The notes under the pieces were generated by a model. The model was not told the DNA's origin, did not search any database, and saw only the letters and a program-made list of their open reading frames with translations. A stretch of 64,000 bases of DNA from Paenibacillus sp. FSL R5-0517 (GTDB taxonomy: Bacteria; Bacillota; Bacilli; Paenibacillales; Paenibacillaceae), in assembly GCF_037974355.1 (NCBI RefSeq), contig NZ_CP150235.1, positions 4,588,001 through 4,652,000 of the forward strand, written 5' to 3'. Position numbers and translations under genes: made by a program. The number at the start of each line of letters is the position of its first letter. Position 1 is the stretch's first letter. This document shows, piece after piece, positions 26,761 to 35,303 of this stretch.

Positions 26761-27513
26761 CTACTGTCCCTCTGAATATATAAATACATAAGTACTCTCT
26801 TCCGACTTCTCTTCTGAAAAAACAAAACCTAACCGATCAAAGCTTTTGATATCCTCCACATCTGTAATTTTCCCCTCAGCCATATATCGTACCATCTCAC
26901 CTCTGGCCATCTTGGCCCGGGTTGCCTTTTCAACAAGTTTTCCATCGACCATTTGTCCGAACACACAAGTGATCATCCGGGTTTCCTCCTTCAGGAAAGG
27001 CGTGATGTTCTTGCTATACTCTTTGGAAGCCAAATTCAGAATACAATTGCTTTCAGATTGAAGCTGATCCGCCAACTTGCTGCCCCAGAATTGATAGAGC
27101 GATTTGAAACCTGGACCTTGCAGCTTACCCTGCATCTCCAACCGATACGGGGTAACGCCATCCAGAGGCCGTAAAATGCCATAAAAACCGGATAATATGC
27201 GTAAATGCTGCTGAAGATACGCTAGTTCCTCATTTTGAAAAACGCCCGGTGCCATATATTGATACTGAATGCCCTCGTAGGCATAGATGGCTGGCGTAAG
27301 ATTTGCTTTTATATTCATATTTCGAATTCGCTCCACGTTCTGTTCAGCGATTGCATCGTTACACTTCCACATCGCTTTGAGTTCGTCATAGGATAACTTT
27401 TGAAGCAGACTCAATAGCTGTTCTGACTCGTGTATAAATTGTGGCATCTGCGCGATAGCCATCAAATCGGTGTCGATCTTCATCTTTTTAGCTGGTGATA
27501 TTATAATTCTCAT
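26761..27513 (-). CDS. yaaA: YaaA family peroxide stress protein, intact copy
   Basis: 250 residues, complete. Opens MRIIISPAKKMK, the family signature, with AIYAYEGIQYQYM, LRILSGFYGILRPLDGV, PYRLEMQGKLQGPG, FWGSKLADQL and FGQMVDGKLVEKATRAKMARGEMVRYMAE. The family (DUF328) limits DNA damage from peroxide and iron in E. coli and binds DNA. It lies after the broken SPFH copy B. It is the only complete yaaA among four recognisable copies or relics in the window. Confidence 0.9.
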   Translation of the reverse strand: MRIIISPAKKMKIDTDLMAIAQMPQFIHESEQLLSLLQKLSYDELKAMWKCNDAIAEQNVERIRNMNIKANLTPAIYAYEGIQYQYMAPGVFQNEELAYLQQHLRILSGFYGILRPLDGVTPYRLEMQGKLQGPGFKSLYQFWGSKLADQLQSESNCILNLASKEYSKNITPFLKEETRMITCVFGQMVDGKLVEKATRAKMARGEMVRYMAEGKITDVEDIKSFDRLGFVFSEEKSEESTYVFIYSEGQ

Positions 27514-27634
27514 CGTGCGAATCCATCCTTAATCTACCTTTGTTTTTGTCGTTATCCATTGTACAGGATTGGATGGGTAAATCCAATGTCATGGCTTAAC
27601 TAAATCCCTCATAGTACCTTTAAAAAGACTCAAA

Positions 27635-27672
27635 ATGAACAAGTCAGCCCACAATTGGACCGGCTTGTTCAT
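27635..27672 (-). terminator. Terminator after SPFH copy B
   Basis: AACAAGTCAGcc and ggaCCGGCTTGTT stem, homologous to that at 25391. It marks the 2.24-kb periodicity. Confidence 0.65.
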
Positions 27673-27728
27673 TCAAATTCAACACATTCAATTGGTGAGG
27701 AAGCAAGGCGTGCATTTCAAAACCGCTC

Positions 27729-28598
27729 TTAGGGAGATACACTCCCCGCGCCGCTATTTTGCTCTACTTTAGTACCCGGTAATTGAATCATTGGCGTATT
27801 TGATCCACTCACATATGGAAGGGCTCCATCCCATTTCTTGATGGTTTCATATTCAACGAGTTGACTCGATAAGGATTGTTGAAGCTCTTTATTGGCTTTA
27901 GCTTGACCCTCTGCTTCGATCAATAGTTTGTCTGCATTACCTTGTGCTTCCACGCGCTTGAGTTCTGCTTCTTTCTTGGCGATCTCCAGTTCAGTCGTTT
28001 TACGTTCCAGTTCTTGAGAAGCTTCGACACGTTTATCGATGGCTTCCTGAGTCTTAGCGTCAGGTTGAGGAACACCTACGGTAACGTTGGATACGATAAA
28101 ACCTAACTCTTTAACATCATCCGAAAACCGTTGTTGCACGTCCATGCCTGCTTCAGATGACTTTTCACCATACACATCAATAACTGTAAACTTGGAAATA
28201 CCTTTACGAGCTGCGTCACGGAAACGTGTTTTGAGATATGTATCCTTAATTTCTTGAATGCTAATTGGCCCAAATGTGTTGAAAATAGAAGATACTTTAC
28301 TTGGTTCTACTTGGTAGTTGTAGGCAAAATCGATGGTGATGTTTTTTCCGTCAGATGTAGCAATCTGAATATCTCTGTATTCCACCGTCTGAATTCGGAT
28401 TGGATATTTGGTTACTTTATCGAACGCTCCAACCAGTTTCCACCCTTGACTCAATGTGCTGTCTTTTACGCCTTCATTGGGTGAATAGACGACCCCAACA
28501 TAACCATTAGGAATTCGTGTGACGAAGGTAATACGCCCACAATAATAACTAAAGCAACCGCAATTGCTCCTGCTCTAAACGTCTTTGAATTTTTCATC
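27729..28598 (-). pseudogene. SPFH/prohibitin gene copy B, frameshifted in its membrane anchor
   Basis: Nearly identical to the intact copy A, but in the membrane segment copy B lacks 10 bases. After GTGACGAA, copy A has 13 bases before AATAC and copy B has 3 (near 28527). The frame is lost before the SPFH domain. The open frame from 28454 (TTG) reads SPFH plus coiled coil without the membrane anchor. A restart there has no clear ribosome site, so a soluble product is possible but unlikely. Confidence 0.8.
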
Positions 28599-28733
28599 AA
28601 CATTCTCCTCTTGTTTGAATTTATTGTATTTCTTCAGAATTCTACTACCTATTTTATTGAATAGCGGGATCATTAATGCCCATAGAATAAATGCTAGGAT
28701 TAAGATTAAAATGATTCCCCCAATAAATGGCAT
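28575..28733 (-). CDS. Small single-span membrane protein, copy B
   Basis: 52 residues, ATG 28733 behind GAGGGGAGG. Differs from copy A by single changes near the C-terminus (QEENVDEKF instead of QEENGDEKF). Intact although the SPFH gene after it is frameshifted, so it may be expressed without its partner. Confidence 0.65.
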   Translation of the reverse strand: MPFIGGIILILILAFILWALMIPLFNKIGSRILKKYNKFKQEENVDEKFKDV

Positions 28734-28784
28734 ATTCATCCTCCCCTCTTTGGATGTAACCGAGTACAAATTTATAAAAAGCAA

Positions 28785-29145
28785 CTAATTATATCCTTCT
28801 TTATATATTCTTTGTAAATTCATATTAGGTTTCAATGATATCCACCCACTCTGTGAAGGATCAAAATTCTACACTGGAGAGATACAAATAGTGAACCTCC
28901 TCAAACATCGTAGTTATTGCTGCTGAAGGAGGAATTATTGTTACTTCTGTATTAATTTTATACTCTGCATATAACGCACTATTTGTTCGGACACATAATG
29001 CTTTGGAGTTCTTCATAGGATAAATTTTTATGCAGACACATTAGCCTGCTGAACTCTTTATGGATTAAGGGATATATACAATATCCATACGATCATAAAA
29101 CTCAAAGAGAACAGGCCAGCTCGTATTGAGCTGGCCTAGATAAAA
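28785..29145 (-). pseudogene. Relic of a third SPFH/yaaA module
   Basis: GAGTTCTTCATAGGATAA (29006-29023) matches GAGTTCGTCATAGGATAA of intact yaaA (27379-27396), and the following bases align to its N-terminal part. Just before it TCTGCATATAACGCACTAT matches the C-terminal MVRYMAE region, so the middle is deleted. About 90 bases further a terminator stem (CAGGCCAGCTC/GAGCTGGCCT, about 29110-29142) matches the module terminators. No coding capacity remains. Confidence 0.65.
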
Positions 29146-29332
29146 TAACAGTTCGAACTAAATCATAAAACAATCAATTTATAAAAGCTGAATCAGACAA
29201 TTACTGCACCAATTCCCCTAAAATATAAAAAAATACACTTTAACAATTTATCATGTAAAACTATGAGTCTCTCATTCAGTCCTTCTTAGACAAATTAAAA
29301 ATAATTTCTGTAATAATGATAAAATTTTAAAA
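29146..29332. other. AT-rich spacer
   Basis: I see nothing coding or structured here beyond AT-rich sequence. Confidence 0.4.
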
Positions 29333-29695
29333 TCATTTCTTAGTAACAATCACTTTTTCTGTATTCCCATCCCAATCAATCTGAACTATAAATTCCTCCT
29401 CATTCAAAAATGGAGATAATCCTTCAGCTTTCCCTCTAATTACTGTATTAAAAGGAAGCTCTCCTTTAGCATGGATATTTTCACTCATAAATTTATAATT
29501 AACTTTTTCAATTGAGGCAGCATTATCTCCTAAGTATTTAATTTCGTAATCATAACTTGCTGTAGAATCATTACTTTGTACTGTCGATGAAACACTCCAA
29601 TTTTCACTCTCCCCTGTGTAAGAAAACACATTATTTGAGCAAGCCGATAAAGTTAACAGTACTAGAAGAAACAAGATACACATTATTTTTCTCAC
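29333..29695 (-). CDS. Small lipoprotein of unknown function
   Basis: 120 residues, GTG start behind AAGGGG at 9 bases. The N-terminus MRKIMCILFLLVLLTLSAC is a lipoprotein signal with lipobox LSAC, so the protein is anchored to the outer face of the membrane. The mature part is a small beta-rich domain (NWSVSSTVQS, DYEIKYLGDNAASIEKVNYKF). Family not recognised. Divergent from the secreted protein at 29790, with about 95 bases between the starts. Confidence 0.7.
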   Translation of the reverse strand: MRKIMCILFLLVLLTLSACSNNVFSYTGESENWSVSSTVQSNDSTASYDYEIKYLGDNAASIEKVNYKFMSENIHAKGELPFNTVIRGKAEGLSPFLNEEEFIVQIDWDGNTEKVIVTKK

Positions 29696-29789
29696 AATAA
29701 ATTCCCCTTTATAGTTGAAATTTGGTAAATACTAGTTTATCATATAATATATCCGAAAAAAATACATCTTAGGAAAATGGAGGAATATT

Positions 29790-30512
29790 ATGAATTTCAA
29801 AAAAATCATCACCCCACTTATCGCAGTCGCTCTCATCTTTTCAAGTGGAAATTCTGTTATGGCAGCACAGGAGAACCCAGACTATGACACAAGCAAATAT
29901 ACTATTGTAAAAAAATATGATGACACTAATTTAGACACTTTCGGCATCCAATCAGTTAACGAAACTCTTCCTAAAGTCGATTTAGAAGTTTCCGATGATT
30001 CAGAAAATTTCAACTATAAACTTTTAGAGAACACCACTCGTCCTTTGTACGACCTTCAAAACAAAGAAACAGGCGAAATTGTCACTCAATATGCTACAGA
30101 TGTATCACTTCAAGCAACAAATGGTCAACTTTCTAGCAACAATACATTCAAAGAATTTAATATGAAAGTATATGGAACTGTGTATTATATCTTCACAGGG
30201 AAGAATGGTAATTACGTAACTATAGATAAAGTATCTTTTAGATGGGAAAACAATGGTCGTACACCAGGTACTAAGGATCATAGTATTTCAGTGCAACAAT
30301 TTGGAGCTTCAGAAAATATTGCAAAAGTTAATCAGAATAAATCAGTAGACTTTAAATTGGTGAGCCATGGCACAGTACTTGTAAGAGAATGGAACTGGAC
30401 ACCAGTGTTTGCAAGCTACGACGGATCATCAGTAGCCGTAGATTTTAAGGCTGTTGCAGTTGATGCCATTGGTGGAACAACTCCAATTAACTGGGTTTTA
30501 AGAGTATACTAA
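29790..30512 (+). CDS. Secreted protein of unknown function
   Basis: 240 residues, ATG behind GGAGG. A signal peptide (MNFKKIITPLIAVALIFSSG... to VMAAQE) is followed by a mature part with no recognised domain. It is rich in Asn, Asp, Thr and beta-strand patterns (VYGTVYYIFTGKNGNYVTIDKV, GTVLVREWNWTPVF). AT-rich codon use fits the rest of the accessory region. It could be a surface or bacteriocin-like protein, but nothing proves this. A perfect terminator follows. Confidence 0.7.
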   Translation: MNFKKIITPLIAVALIFSSGNSVMAAQENPDYDTSKYTIVKKYDDTNLDTFGIQSVNETLPKVDLEVSDDSENFNYKLLENTTRPLYDLQNKETGEIVTQYATDVSLQATNGQLSSNNTFKEFNMKVYGTVYYIFTGKNGNYVTIDKVSFRWENNGRTPGTKDHSISVQQFGASENIAKVNQNKSVDFKLVSHGTVLVREWNWTPVFASYDGSSVAVDFKAVAVDAIGGTTPINWVLRVY

Positions 30513-30528
30513 ACTGCTAAATAAGTAT

Positions 30529-30556
30529 AGACCTCTTTTGAAAAGAGGTCTTTTTT
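30529..30556 (+). terminator. Terminator after the secreted protein
   Basis: AGACCTCTTTT and AAAAGAGGTCT then TTTTT; a perfect stem. Confidence 0.85.
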
Positions 30557-30786
30557 ACTACTTATAAAGAATGAAGAAATTCTCATTATTATTTTCAACT
30601 ATTTTCTTTTAATCAAACCGTAATAATTCTTTAACAACATTCAACAACCAGCATGCTCTATATTTTTTCCAATCTTATGATGCGATTCAACTTAAAATAC
30701 ACTCATGTTATCATTTTCTACTTAATTAACCATCAAAATCATAAATATAGATTTGAAATCGCTTATTATGATTTTACTTTAATACA

Positions 30787-31857
30787 TCATCTCGTAAAAT
30801 CATGCTGCCCAATGGTCAGCAGCGTCGGCCTGCTCTTGCTCCACAGCGAAGTGGCAATCTTCGGATTGTAATAATACAGTGCTCCATTCGTAGGATCCAC
30901 GCCATTTAATGCTTTGCGTGCTGCCTTATAAGAGGTCGCCGTCGGTTTAGTATTAAACTGTCCATCGTCCACCGCCGTGAACTGACCTTTCTGGAAAATG
31001 ACCTTCGAGATCGATGACGGGAATGCATCCGAATGAACACGATTCATGACAACCGCTCCTACAGCGACCTGCCCTTCAAAAGATTCTCCGCGCGCTTCAC
31101 CATGGATCAGCTTCGCCAACTGGCGCAGTGTCTCGCCTTCGGCTTTGGCCTTTTTGTTCAGTCTGTTCAGTGTCGCCGGACCTGCAACTCCGTCCGCACT
31201 TAGTCCTTGCGCTTGCTGGAACTTGCGGACAGCGCTTTTGGTGATCGAACCGTAATAACCGGTCATACCGGCGTCAAAATACCCCAGGTCGCTCAATTGC
31301 TCCTGCAATTGCAACACATGTTCACTGCGAACGCCCTGTTCCAGCTTCTGTGCTCCCGCAGAAGGCGCTGCTACGGTCAAACCGACAGCCATCGCACAAG
31401 TACCGAGAAGCATACCCACTCGTCCTGTTCTTTTGCCTGCCTTTCTCCCTCTCCGATGAGTTACTTTTCGGCTAACGGTGATAGGCTCTATGAAGTCAGC
31501 ACTCAACTGCACATCAGACCCCTCAATTGTACTACCGGCTCTAATCCGTACATCCTCACTGCCCGTGTACTCCAAATTTTTCGTAAACGTCATGTTATTC
31601 ATAATATTAGTGACCTCCATCTCTTTCGTAGGTTTACTTTCATCCACAACATACACACCATACATTCCGTTTATCTCACTACGTCCATTACTGTTATTAT
31701 CGCGGTACGCTACATGTATGTCGTTATTTCCATGTACTCGCACCATGTCAATCACGTTGTTGTGGCTTCCATTTATGCTATTCGCACGAGTCGCTTCACC
31801 CATCTTATTATTTTCATTGAATTCATTCATCTGATCCATTTCACGCTTGGTCTGCAT
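30787..31857 (-). CDS. SleB-type cell wall hydrolase with long cytosolic N-terminus
   Basis: 356 residues from the ATG at 31857 (GGAGGG 10 bases upstream; the earlier ATG overlaps this site). The first ~140 residues are polar and Asn/Met-rich (NNNSNGRSEINGMYGVYVV), then a basic run RRGRKAGKRTGR precedes a signal-like segment MLLGTCAMAVGLTVAAPSAGA. Outside follows a peptidoglycan-binding domain (LQLQEQLSDLGYFDAGMTG, KFQQAQGLSADGVAGPATL). The Hydrolase_2/SleB domain comes last (LIHGEARGESFEGQVAVGAVVMNRV, with the catalytic Glu in GEARGE). It cleaves peptidoglycan, in spore germination or wall turnover. The N-terminal extension is unusual for the family. Confidence 0.82.
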   Translation of the reverse strand: MQTKREMDQMNEFNENNKMGEATRANSINGSHNNVIDMVRVHGNNDIHVAYRDNNSNGRSEINGMYGVYVVDESKPTKEMEVTNIMNNMTFTKNLEYTGSEDVRIRAGSTIEGSDVQLSADFIEPITVSRKVTHRRGRKAGKRTGRVGMLLGTCAMAVGLTVAAPSAGAQKLEQGVRSEHVLQLQEQLSDLGYFDAGMTGYYGSITKSAVRKFQQAQGLSADGVAGPATLNRLNKKAKAEGETLRQLAKLIHGEARGESFEGQVAVGAVVMNRVHSDAFPSSISKVIFQKGQFTAVDDGQFNTKPTATSYKAARKALNGVDPTNGALYYYNPKIATSLWSKSRPTLLTIGQHDFTR

Positions 31858-31875
31858 CTTTTCGTTACCCTCCAT

Positions 31876-32137
31876 TTTCTGAATCCAGATCCCATTTCTC
31901 TCCCCTGAATCCTCACGGCTCTACATCCCGAGTGTCATTATAGGATATAGAAAAAATGAAGTCTATCGGACCGATGGAGCATGTAAAAATGAGTCTTGGA
32001 CACAACAAAAAAAGGCATGAGCCCATGGTCGTATCAGGGTCACACCTCTTCTTGTATCAACCTTGTACCGCTTGTCTAGCCCCCGTTTCCGTAGGCAGGC
32101 AGACCCGTACAAAAGTTGCGCTTGAATATAATGACAA
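31876..32137. other. Intergenic region between MFS gene and hydrolase
   Basis: Holds the hydrolase promoter (AT-rich, about 31930-31955). I see no strong terminator for the transporter. Confidence 0.4.
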
Positions 32138-33355
32138 TTACTCGGCGAGTTCTTGTCCCTTCGTTTCCCGGCCCCAGAACAGCACAGCCGCTGCGCCAAT
32201 GAGGATGGTCACGAAGAAAATGGTGAAAATCAGGCTGATTGCCACTTCACGCTGAACCAGCATACCGACCATCAGTGGAGCAAGTACCCCACCGATCCGG
32301 CCTACCGATGTGGCAAGACCCACACCTGTCGAACGAACAGAAGTTGGATACAATTCCGGGCTGTAGGCGTACAGACCACCCCAGGCTCCCAGGTTAAAGA
32401 ACGAGAGGCAGATCCCTGCGGCCAGGATCGTCGCTTCCGTTGTTGCCAGTCCGAACGCAATCGCACTGCATGCAGTCAACGTAAGATAGACAACAAGTAC
32501 GAACTTGCGACCGTAACGTTCAATGAAGTACGCTGCGGTGAAGTAACCTGGCAACTGTGCGATCGTCATGATCAGCACGTATTGGAAGCTTTTAACCAAC
32601 GTAAATCCTTTCGCCATCACAACCGATGGCAGCCATAGGAACATGCCATAATAAGAGAAAATGACGGTAAACCACAAAATCCAGAGCATCAACGTTGTAC
32701 GACGATGTGGTGCTGACCAGACGGTAGTCACTTTCTCGCGGAACGTGATTTTACGAAGCTTGGCATGATTCTTATACCGCGGCGGGTCCTGAATGGCACG
32801 ACGCAGATATAATGCGTAGAACGCCGGAAGTGCACCAATGGCAAAGGCAATTCTCCATCCGTACTCCGGGATGACAAAGTTGGCAATGAGCGCGGATACA
32901 ATCCAGCCCCCTGCCCAGAAACTTTCCAATAATACAACGGCACGTCCACGTTCCGCTGTAGGCATCGACTCCGATACCAGTGTGGATGCCACGGGCAACT
33001 CTCCGCCAAGTCCAATACCTGCAACCAGACGCAGTGCACACAATACGGCAAATCCAGTCGCCAGTGCAGATAGACCGCTTGCAATCGTGAAGATTAACAA
33101 GGTCCACATTAGAATGGCCTTCCGTCCAAAACGGTCCGCAAGTGCCCCTGCAAGCAAAGCACCGAGTGCCATACCGATCGAGTTAATACTCGTAAGCACC
33201 CCGACTTGTCCGGGACTGAGACTCCATTCCTTGGCGAGTGCAGCCACGATAAAGGAGATCATACCCACTTCCATCGCATCAAACAGCCAGCTCATACCGG
33301 CACTGAACAGCAGCTTACGCTGCTTGGGATTCCGCAATACTTCCAGTTTGCTCAT
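32138..33355 (-). CDS. niaP: NiaP-like MFS transporter (nicotinate uptake)
   Basis: 405 residues, twelve membrane segments, major facilitator superfamily. It matches the Bacillus NiaP/YceI sequence from memory along its length: SWLFDAMEVGMISFIVAAL, the first-loop motif ADRFGRK, GLGGELPVASTLVSESMP, FSYYGMFLWLPSV, SFFNLGAWGGLYAYSPELYPTSVR and GRETKGQEL at the end. Likely imports niacin. Start ATG 33355, with AAGGGAG 9 bases upstream; the GTG just before is too near. No NAD biosynthesis gene is adjacent, so substrate is by similarity only. Confidence 0.75.
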   Translation of the reverse strand: MSKLEVLRNPKQRKLLFSAGMSWLFDAMEVGMISFIVAALAKEWSLSPGQVGVLTSINSIGMALGALLAGALADRFGRKAILMWTLLIFTIASGLSALATGFAVLCALRLVAGIGLGGELPVASTLVSESMPTAERGRAVVLLESFWAGGWIVSALIANFVIPEYGWRIAFAIGALPAFYALYLRRAIQDPPRYKNHAKLRKITFREKVTTVWSAPHRRTTLMLWILWFTVIFSYYGMFLWLPSVVMAKGFTLVKSFQYVLIMTIAQLPGYFTAAYFIERYGRKFVLVVYLTLTACSAIAFGLATTEATILAAGICLSFFNLGAWGGLYAYSPELYPTSVRSTGVGLATSVGRIGGVLAPLMVGMLVQREVAISLIFTIFFVTILIGAAAVLFWGRETKGQELAE

Positions 33356-33468
33356 CACTTATAGCTCCCTTGATCTCTATGTAGTCACTCTGACACTAAA
33401 TCATTATTATGCAGAATGCTCGAGAAATCAATGCAAAATAAGCTTTTCCTTCCGATTTCTACGATACC

Positions 33469-34284
33469 TCACCCCTTGAGTGAACCCGCTGTCAGACCTG
33501 CAACGAAGTAACGCTGGAGTAACAGGAACAGCACAATCATCGGAATAGCAGTGACAAGTACACCCGTGAGCATCATCGGATAGTTGGTTACATACTCCCC
33601 ACGGAATTGCATCAGTGCGAGTGGTAAAGTCAGTTTGGACTTACTGCTGAGCATGAGCATCGGAATAAGCAAGTCATTCCATACCATGACGAGCAGGAAC
33701 GTCGCTGTTGCCGCCAGCGAAGGTGCAGCAAGTGGCAGTGCAATCCGGGTATAGAGCCTCCATTCGTTTGCTCCATCCATACTGCCCGCTTCCAGAATCT
33801 CCGAATTGAGCATACGCATGAAGCCTGTCAGCATGAACACAGAAACAGGCATCAGCATTGCGGCGGATACGACAATCAGGCCCGTCAGACTGTCCGACCA
33901 TCCAAGCGTCCGCGTGAGGGAATAGATTGGCAGCATGCTCACCTGGGAAGGAACAATTAGGCCTGCCACGAACAGCGCAAATACGATTTTGCCTACGCTG
34001 CCGCCCCAGCGGACAATGGCGTAAGCAATCATGCTGCTCAGTACTAACTCAATCGCAACCGTACCGAGCGTTACGACCAGACTGTTCCCGAAGTATTGCC
34101 ACATCGGCTGATTGCGGAACATGCCAATGACGTTATCCCACGTGAACGGGTCCGGCCAGCTGAATGGACTGGTGAAGAAGTTGCTGCTTGTTTTGAACGA
34201 AGATACAAATACAAAATACAGCGGAACAAGAATCAGCAGCGCGTACACCAACAGGATCAGTCGATTGAACCATTTTAAAACCAT
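33469..34284 (-). CDS. Carbohydrate ABC transporter permease, MalG/AraQ type
   Basis: 271 residues, six membrane segments, start behind GGGAGGGAG. The binding-protein-dependent transport motif EAGSMDGANEWRLYTRIALPL marks the cytoplasmic loop that contacts the ATPase, and the end GLTAGSLKG is typical of the MalG branch. Third gene of the importer operon. There is a 143-base gap to the MalF-type gene. No ATPase follows; such systems in Bacillales commonly share the MsmX ATPase encoded elsewhere. Confidence 0.9.
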   Translation of the reverse strand: MVLKWFNRLILLVYALLILVPLYFVFVSSFKTSSNFFTSPFSWPDPFTWDNVIGMFRNQPMWQYFGNSLVVTLGTVAIELVLSSMIAYAIVRWGGSVGKIVFALFVAGLIVPSQVSMLPIYSLTRTLGWSDSLTGLIVVSAAMLMPVSVFMLTGFMRMLNSEILEAGSMDGANEWRLYTRIALPLAAPSLAATATFLLVMVWNDLLIPMLMLSSKSKLTLPLALMQFRGEYVTNYPMMLTGVLVTAIPMIVLFLLLQRYFVAGLTAGSLKG

Positions 34285-34427
34285 ATAAACTCCCTCCCTT
34301 CTTTTTTAAGTCTATTAGGTCAACTTCGGTGCCGTTCAGGTTCGCCGTTCGGATGGAACGGTTACGACAAATACTTCTACATCTCATTCAGTCACGGCTC
34401 ACATACTCACGAACACACGTCCAATCT

Positions 34428-35300
34428 TCAATAGCTTACCCGGTCGGCACGAAGTGCCTTGAACTGCAACAGCGTCAAGAGCGCGAGTAACACCAGGAAG
34501 ATCATCGAACCGGCAGAAGCCAGACCAAATGAATAGCTGCCAAAGGCGGTATGATAGATATATGTGGTCAAAATTTCAGTTGCGTAGTTCGGGCCTCCGT
34601 CCGTCATGGTGAAAATGAGGTCAAATGCCTTGAACGACTGAATGGTCGTATAGGCCACAACAATCGTTGCCGAAGGTGCCAGCAGTGGCCAAGTCACGGT
34701 ACGGAATACCTGCCATTTGCTGCCGCCGTCCATACGAGCCGCCTCATATAATTCTGCCGGGATGCCTTGCAGACCCGCGATGAATACGATCATCATCTGT
34801 CCGGCATGTGCCCAGACTTGGACCGCAGCGATGGAATAGATGGCGATCTTGGGATCTCCAATCCAGTTACGGGCGATGCTGCTCATGCCCGCTTCATTCA
34901 GTCCATAGTTGATCAATCCAATGGATGGATCATACATGAACGCCCAGATCAATCCGACCGATACGGAGGACAGAATCGCAGGCAGGAAATATAATGCCCG
35001 AAGCACAATGCGTGTCTTGGTATTGCGTACCAGGAGCAGGGCCAGGACAAGTGAGATAAAGGTTTGTGCTATAACTACCGTTAACATGAACTCTACGTTA
35101 TTACCAAAGGCTTTGCGGAATACGATGCTGCTGAGACTGTCCTTGTAATTATCCAGCCCTACAAATGCATACGACGGGGATACCCCGTCCCAATCCGTAA
35201 AGGAGTAGAACAGCCCCGTCAATGTAGGAAATACGAACAGTGCCACGTACAGCAGCAACCCGGGGATCAAAAACAGGGATAGCTGAATACGATTCTTCAT
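34428..35300 (-). CDS. Carbohydrate ABC transporter permease, MalF/UgpA type
   Basis: 290 residues, six membrane segments. The EAA loop ELYEAARMDGGSKWQVFRTVTWPLL lies in the C-terminal half. The gene starts four bases after the binding-protein stop, so the two are coupled. With the MalG-type partner it forms the channel. The sugar is unknown. Confidence 0.92.
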   Translation of the reverse strand: MKNRIQLSLFLIPGLLLYVALFVFPTLTGLFYSFTDWDGVSPSYAFVGLDNYKDSLSSIVFRKAFGNNVEFMLTVVIAQTFISLVLALLLVRNTKTRIVLRALYFLPAILSSVSVGLIWAFMYDPSIGLINYGLNEAGMSSIARNWIGDPKIAIYSIAAVQVWAHAGQMMIVFIAGLQGIPAELYEAARMDGGSKWQVFRTVTWPLLAPSATIVVAYTTIQSFKAFDLIFTMTDGGPNYATEILTTYIYHTAFGSYSFGLASAGSMIFLVLLALLTLLQFKALRADRVSY

Positions 35301-35303
35301 CGT

